The translations under genes were made by a program, and so were the position numbers. Shown here in pieces: positions 59,721 to 64,000 of a stretch of 64,000 nucleotides of DNA. The notes below the pieces were generated by a model. The model was given only the letters and a program-made list of their open reading frames with translations. It was not told the origin of the DNA and ran no database searches. The first letter of the stretch is position 1; every line of letters starts with the position of its first letter. The stretch is from Sporosarcina quadrami (lineage in GTDB: Bacteria > Bacillota > Bacilli > Bacillales_A > Planococcaceae). Location of the stretch: NCBI RefSeq assembly GCF_014836615.1, contig NZ_JACSQN010000004.1:1-64000 (forward strand). Direction: 5' to 3'.

Positions 59721-60988
59721 GCGACGACACCTCTTTTATTCTCAAACTGTTCATAGCGTTTTTCATCCATAATTGTTTTCAGTTTCTGAACGGTGTGCCA
59801 GATGTCTTCATATGTGTTATATAATGCGACAGGCGCTAGCCGTATGCCGTTCGGTGCACGGAAATCCGGGATGACCCCATCTTGCTTGAGCGCTTTACAA
59901 ATCCGTGCCGCTTCAGTGTGTTCCAACAATAAATGCCCCCCGCGCGTTTCATCAATAGGACTACCGATTGTAAATTCTGCTTCGGACAGTTCTTGTTCAA
60001 TCAATTCCAACATGTAACCTGTCAGTTTCAAAGACCGTTCGCGGATTGCCGCCATACCGAGTTCATCGAACATTTCAAGTGAGCCGATAACAGGCGCAAG
60101 ACTTAGCACGTGAGGTGTGCCTATCTGGTAAGCACCTGAATCCAGCGCTGGATCCATTGTATGATCCATATCAAATTGGGATTCCTTTTTCGATCCGAAC
60201 CAACCTGCCAGCCCTGGTGCTATACTGAAGTTCTTTTCGTGAATGAATAACCCACCGACAGAACCTGGTCCACCATTCAAATGCTTGTATGTGCACCAGA
60301 ACGCGAAATCTGCCCCCCACTCATGAAGTGAATGTTCAACGGAGCCAACTGAATGGCATAAATCAAAGCCAATCGGAATATTGCGTTCGTTTGCCGCTTT
60401 TGACAGTTTCTCCATATCGAGCACTTGGCCGCTGCGATATAAAACTGCTGGCAACACAATTAGTGCCACATCGTCCGTCATCGCTTCAATAATTATATCT
60501 TCATCTAAATATCTGCCGTCCGTACTTGCGACTTGAAGGAGATGCGTATCAGGATCGTATCCTTTTAATCGCAGCTGGCTTTTAAGTGCGTATATATCAG
60601 AGGGAAAGTTCAATTCGTCTGCGAGAATCTTTGTTTTATTGCCGTCAGGCTTATAGAACGTCGAGACGAGCTGATGCAAGTTGGTCGTTGTGGAGCCTGT
60701 TGCAATCACTTCAGCATCAGAGCCGCCTACAAGTGGTGCCATCTTCTCTCCGACTGTTTCAGACAAGTAGAACCATGGGTGTTCACCTTCCGTCCAACCA
60801 TCGATGCCAAGAGTCTTCCAGGAATTTAGTAGTTCGTGTAATGTACGTTCCGCTCGTTTGGATAAAAGTCCAAGAGAGTTTCCGTCCATATAGATTGTAT
60901 TTTCGGGTATGTAAAATTCCTGTCTGTACATTGCAAAGCTATCGTTTGTATCGAGTTGTTGAGCTGCTGAAAGTGTATGTTGTGTCAT
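59717..60988 (-). CDS. kynU: Kynureninase
   Basis: 423 residues, PLP fold I. PLP-lysine in [19 protein letters not shown] (near residue 233), [19 protein letters not shown] opening ([20 protein letters not shown]), [22 protein letters not shown]. It cleaves kynurenine to anthranilate and alanine. The ATG at 60988 (MTQHTLS) is favoured by AAGGGG spacing. With kynB and kynA it makes a tryptophan-to-anthranilate pathway. No 3-hydroxyanthranilate genes are present, so the product is anthranilate, for reuse, excretion or quinolone-type signals. An extended -10 (TGCTATGAT) lies just upstream. Confidence 0.95.
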   Translation of the reverse strand: MTQHTLSAAQQLDTNDSFAMYRQEFYIPENTIYMDGNSLGLLSKRAERTLHELLNSWKTLGIDGWTEGEHPWFYLSETVGEKMAPLVGGSDAEVIATGSTTTNLHQLVSTFYKPDGNKTKILADELNFPSDIYALKSQLRLKGYDPDTHLLQVASTDGRYLDEDIIIEAMTDDVALIVLPAVLYRSGQVLDMEKLSKAANERNIPIGFDLCHSVGSVEHSLHEWGADFAFWCTYKHLNGGPGSVGGLFIHEKNFSIAPGLAGWFGSKKESQFDMDHTMDPALDSGAYQIGTPHVLSLAPVIGSLEMFDELGMAAIRERSLKLTGYMLELIEQELSEAEFTIGSPIDETRGGHLLLEHTEAARICKALKQDGVIPDFRAPNGIRLAPVALYNTYEDIWHTVQKLKTIMDEKRYEQFENKRGVVA

Positions 60989-61050
60989 CGTCATTCCCCT
61001 TTCGATTCCTCTTGAAATCATAGCATAATTCACCCATCTATCGGTATGGA

Positions 61051-61077
61051 AAAAGACTAGCGCGCGGCCAGTCTTTT
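61051..61077 (-). terminator. Terminator of des-desK-desR
   Basis: AAAAGACT and AGTCTTTT arms (61051-61058, 61070-61077) with a GC-rich inner part and short loop; TTTTTCC follows on the minus strand. 12 bases past desR. Confidence 0.78.
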
Positions 61078-61088
61078 GTGTATGGAAC

Positions 61089-61694
61089 TTATTTGAACCA
61101 GCCTTTTTCCTTGAAGTGCGAAATTGCTTCGATACGGTTGCCGACGTCTAGTTTCTCAAGAATTGTCGATATATAATTGCGCACCGTACCTTGCGTCAAA
61201 TACAGTTCGCCCGCAATTTCTTTTGTTGTTTTGCCTTCAGCGACGAGCTCGAGCACTTGGCTTTCGCGGTCGGTCAGTGGGTTTACAGAATCATCTTCAT
61301 ACGCGATATCGACAAGCTCGGGTGCATAGATGCGTCGCCCTCCGTCAATCGCATGGATGGAATCGACAAGTTCCTCAATAGGACTGTCTTTTAGTAAATA
61401 TCCGCGCACACCGGCTTTCCGTGCACGCTCGAAATAGCCGGCACGAGCAAAAGTTGTTAGGATGATGATTTTGCAGTTCATCCCTTTAAGTTCTTCTGCA
61501 GCATCTAGCCCCGTTTTCACAGGCATTTCAATATCCATGACACAAATGTCCGGTTCATGCGTTTTGACGAGGTTCACCGCCTCCTCACCGTTACGAGCCA
61601 TCCCGACGACTTCCATATCATCTTCCATGTTCAAAAGGGAGCCTAGTGCGCCTAACATCATTCCCTGGTCTTCTGCAATGACAATTCGAATCAC
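61089..61694 (-). CDS. desR: DesR-like NarL/FixJ response regulator
   Basis: 201 residues. Receiver domain: [16 protein letters not shown], phospho-Asp in [17 protein letters not shown] (Asp near residue 54), Lys in GYLLKDSP. LuxR-type helix-turn-helix: [45 protein letters not shown]. In B. subtilis DesR-P activates des when the membrane is ordered by cold. The gene overlaps desK by four bases and des is upstream, the same order as in Bacillus. Confidence 0.92.
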   Translation of the reverse strand: MIRIVIAEDQGMMLGALGSLLNMEDDMEVVGMARNGEEAVNLVKTHEPDICVMDIEMPVKTGLDAAEELKGMNCKIIILTTFARAGYFERARKAGVRGYLLKDSPIEELVDSIHAIDGGRRIYAPELVDIAYEDDSVNPLTDRESQVLELVAEGKTTKEIAGELYLTQGTVRNYISTILEKLDVGNRIEAISHFKEKGWFK

Positions 61695-62824
61695 GACTTC
61701 CCCTCCTCTACTTGATGTGTTATGACAATCGGCATTGTGATTGTCAGTTTCGTTCCACGATTCACTTCAGTGCGCAAGGAACCGTTAACAAATTCTAATC
61801 GTTCACGCATACCTTTCAATCCAGAGCTCTCTAGCTGTTGCTCTTTCATTCCAACACCGTTGTCAGAAACAATGATGGACACTTCCTTATCTGTCTGCGA
61901 AAACGTCACGTCACATACCGTTGCTTCGCTATGTTTGACGACATTCGTTACCGCTTCTTTCAAACACATACTCAAGACATTTTCCATATTTGACGGAAGT
62001 GTGCTTGCAACAGGCGGTGCTCCGATGATGTTCAGTTCAATTTCCGCTGCAGACAGAATCTGTCCAACTCGAATCAGTTCATCCGTCAGTTTCGTCGACC
62101 TCATATCTGCAACAAGTTCACGGACTTCCTTCAGTGCGGTGCTTGCCGTCTGACGTATATCAGCGAGCTCTCTCTCCGCATCAGCAGGACTCTTCACGAT
62201 TAATCTGCGGGCCAAGTCGCTTTTAAGTCCGATCATCGATAATTTTTGTCCAAGCGTATCATGTAAATCGCGGGCAATCCGCTCACGTTCTTCGAGCAGA
62301 ATGAGTTCGGAAATCCGGTCTTTTGCGTCCTCCAGTTGATCTTCGAGATTTTCGCGTCGGTTTTTGTTGTATAAGTTGAAAGGCAAAAGAATGACACCGA
62401 TAATCGTAATGATAATAAAATGGATTTGCGGTAGAAATAAATTGAGTTCGATGAAAAAACCTGCCACGACAGCTCCTATAGTAAAGGCGATATGCAGACC
62501 ATACATAATGAAGAAACCGACGTTATTACGGATATTGCCGATGAATATCGCTGTGAAAATCGAGAAGTATACGTAACCGAACAGTAAAGTCATGATGACG
62601 CTAATGACAATTTCGAAGCTGAGCCACATATAGACAAGACCGCTCTTCGATCTGAATGAAAAGAAATATGAAATGAAGAAGAGAACGAGCAAGCCGATTC
62701 CTACTGATATACCGACAGCTGACCATGACTTGAAAATGAAGAAGAACGGAAGCAGACAGAAGATAATCCATGCATAAATGCTGAGCCATGGACTTTTTGG
62801 AATGATACTATACCATTTTCGCAT
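61691..62824 (-). CDS. desK: DesK-like membrane thermosensor histidine kinase
   Basis: 377 residues. Four to five transmembrane helices in residues 15-150, with no extracellular domain, then the coiled linker LEDQLEDAKDRISELILLEERERIARDLHDTLGQKLSMIGLKSDLA. That stretch carries the HisKA_3 phospho-His (RDLHDTLGQ) and is almost identical to the DesK pattern. ATPase motifs: CLKEAVTNVVKHSEA, SDNGVG and SSGLKGMRERLEFVNGSL. DesK senses membrane thickness and fluidity. The ATG at 62824 is chosen, aligned with Bacillus DesK and preceded by AAGGGCGG; longer frames run through the upstream hairpin. Confidence 0.93.
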   Translation of the reverse strand: MRKWYSIIPKSPWLSIYAWIIFCLLPFFFIFKSWSAVGISVGIGLLVLFFISYFFSFRSKSGLVYMWLSFEIVISVIMTLLFGYVYFSIFTAIFIGNIRNNVGFFIMYGLHIAFTIGAVVAGFFIELNLFLPQIHFIIITIIGVILLPFNLYNKNRRENLEDQLEDAKDRISELILLEERERIARDLHDTLGQKLSMIGLKSDLARRLIVKSPADAERELADIRQTASTALKEVRELVADMRSTKLTDELIRVGQILSAAEIELNIIGAPPVASTLPSNMENVLSMCLKEAVTNVVKHSEATVCDVTFSQTDKEVSIIVSDNGVGMKEQQLESSGLKGMRERLEFVNGSLRTEVNRGTKLTITMPIVITHQVEEGKS

Positions 62825-62873
62825 CAGCTTCACCGCCCTTGTTCTTTCCATTGTATCAAAGACACGAATCATG

Positions 62874-62902
62874 AAACAACCACCCCACGAATGAGGTGGC
62901 TG
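62874..62902 (-). terminator. UUCG-loop hairpin between des and desK
   Basis: On the minus strand CAGCCACCTCA, loop TTCG, TGGGGTGGTTG form an 11-bp stem (two wobbles), followed by TTTCATG. It starts 8 bases after the des stop. It may terminate most transcripts and leave low read-through into desKR. Confidence 0.7.
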
Positions 62903-62909
62903 CATAATT

Positions 62910-63962
62910 TTATTTTGTGTCAAAACTTGTGCGTTTCGCTTTTAGATTGATTGTAGGCATTGGCTTTTTCAAAATGCTCTTCACTTCTTTGAAAGTGATG
63001 AAACGTTTGTTAGCTGGATCATATACTTTGTACTTAAGTGACTCCAGACTCGTTTTGATATTAATAGTTGTCGCCATATGAAGAGGCGGTGTTGACTCAT
63101 GCGCAAGTTCCAAGTTGTAGTTTGGAACACGAGGCGCCAAGTGATGAACGTGATGGAAACCGATATTGCCTGTCGCCCATTGAAGGACTTTCGGCAATTT
63201 GTAATACGAGCTTCCTTCTACTGCCGCTTTCACATAATCCCACTCAGATTCTTCTTCGAAATACGAATCCTCGAATGTATGTTGGATGTAGAACAACCAA
63301 ATGCCGAGTGCTGCCGCAACAAACATGATGGAACCTTGAACGATCAGGAACGCCTGCCAGCCAACAAGCCAAACCATCAACGCATAAATTACCACAAGCA
63401 ATACATTCGTCAAATACGTGTTGTTACGTTCTTTACTACGTGCGTCTTTGCGGTTGACGCGTCCTGTGATGAGGACGAGATACAACGGACCAAATCCGAA
63501 CATGACGAGCGGATTACGATAAGCACGGTATTTAAACCGTTCCCATTTAGAGGCTTCAACATATTCATCGACTGTCATGACCCAAATGTCACCAATGCCC
63601 CGCTTATCGAGATTTGAACTTGAGGCATGGTGAATGGCGTGCTCACGCTTCCACTTTTCATACGGGAACAATGTCAGAACGCCAGTAATCGTACCGACGA
63701 TATCATTCGCTTTTTTGTTTTTAAAGAATGAACCGTGCGTGCAGTCATGGAAAATGATGAATGTCCTAACGACAAACCCTGCAGTAATGACTGCTATCCC
63801 AATAGTCAACCAGATGGATACTGACAAGCTTTGATAGGCCAGAAACCATAAGACAAAAATAGGTGGAACTGTATTAATCAGTTGGATAATACTCTTTTTC
63901 AGATCCGATTTGGCATAAGGTGCAACTTCTTTGTGTAATTGCTTCGTTTTTTCCTTACTCAT
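62910..63962 (-). CDS. des: Membrane fatty acid desaturase (Des-like)
   Basis: 350 residues from the ATG at 63962 (a TTG at 63968 is equally possible: AGGAGG is 5 bases before the TTG and 11 before the ATG). Three histidine boxes: HDCTHGSFF (HxxxH), HAIHHASSSNLD (HxxHH) and HHVHHLAPRVPNY (HxxHH), with membrane helices near residues 28-70 and 155-225. It desaturates acyl chains of membrane phospholipids using a di-iron centre. Followed by desK and desR, so it is the classical cold-induced desaturase under DesKR control. Confidence 0.95.
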   Translation of the reverse strand: MSKEKTKQLHKEVAPYAKSDLKKSIIQLINTVPPIFVLWFLAYQSLSVSIWLTIGIAVITAGFVVRTFIIFHDCTHGSFFKNKKANDIVGTITGVLTLFPYEKWKREHAIHHASSSNLDKRGIGDIWVMTVDEYVEASKWERFKYRAYRNPLVMFGFGPLYLVLITGRVNRKDARSKERNNTYLTNVLLVVIYALMVWLVGWQAFLIVQGSIMFVAAALGIWLFYIQHTFEDSYFEEESEWDYVKAAVEGSSYYKLPKVLQWATGNIGFHHVHHLAPRVPNYNLELAHESTPPLHMATTINIKTSLESLKYKVYDPANKRFITFKEVKSILKKPMPTINLKAKRTSFDTK

Positions 63963-64000
63963 TTTCAAAAAGCCTCCTCGACGTTTTTCGTTATCTATCA

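Overview
The window is a low-to-mid GC Firmicutes chromosome, most likely Sporosarcina or a close relative in the Planococcaceae/Caryophanaceae. The reasons are the Shine-Dalgarno rich gene starts, a CotD-type spore coat gene, a staphyloxanthin-type C30 carotenoid operon, a Des/DesK/DesR cold-shock module, HemAT, and several families of short intergenic tandem repeats. The genus is inferred from gene content, not from a search. I see no rRNA, tRNA, IS element, prophage or CRISPR array.

Layout. 0-8 kb: coat protein, then a leftward run of hemAT, HrtAB/MacB-like ABC exporter and photolyase, facing a divergent pair made of a small membrane protein and a CarH/LitR-type MerR-B12 regulator. 7-14 kb: DCC thioredoxin-like protein, DUF779 plus aldehyde dehydrogenase, HtrA protease and an OmpR/EnvZ-type two-component system. 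14-29 kb: TetR regulator with a duplicated operator, esterases, an ABC-F ATPase behind a transcription attenuator with a leader peptide, PgeF-like protein, three paralogous membrane proteins and SelO. 28-34 kb: crtN-crtM-crtP-crtQ-crtO, a complete set for a glycosylated and acylated C30 carotenoid. 34-45 kb: polysaccharide deacetylase, TspO-like protein, MFS exporter, chromate transporter, an HTH regulator with seven 29-residue LAPF repeats, LysR regulator and a subtilase. 45-50 kb: lipoproteins and an AT-rich block with a PLD-helicase-DUF3427 protein overlapping a NUDIX gene, possibly a defence island. 50-64 kb: formamidase/FmdB, ArsR/AHSA1 pair, DDAH-like enzyme, D-serine ammonia-lyase, a DD-carboxypeptidase, the kynUBA operon and des-desK-desR.

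How parts work together. The half-site TTRTACA recurs in the hemAT promoter, in the divergent carH promoter and upstream of crtN, partly as 11-bp direct repeats overlapping promoter elements, as expected for a CarH-type regulator. This suggests one light- or B12-responsive regulon covering carotenoid synthesis, photolyase and the HemAT/ABC genes. The regulator lacks the histidines that form the light-induced bis-His state in Thermus CarH, so its response may differ.

The most unusual non-coding content is a set of intergenic tandem arrays with exact 20-, 21- or 52-bp periods, each with its own core word. I could not assign them a function. Other points of note are the ABC-F attenuator, a leaderless TetR transcript, a lipoprotein gene with an AUA start, and several genes too short for routine calling.
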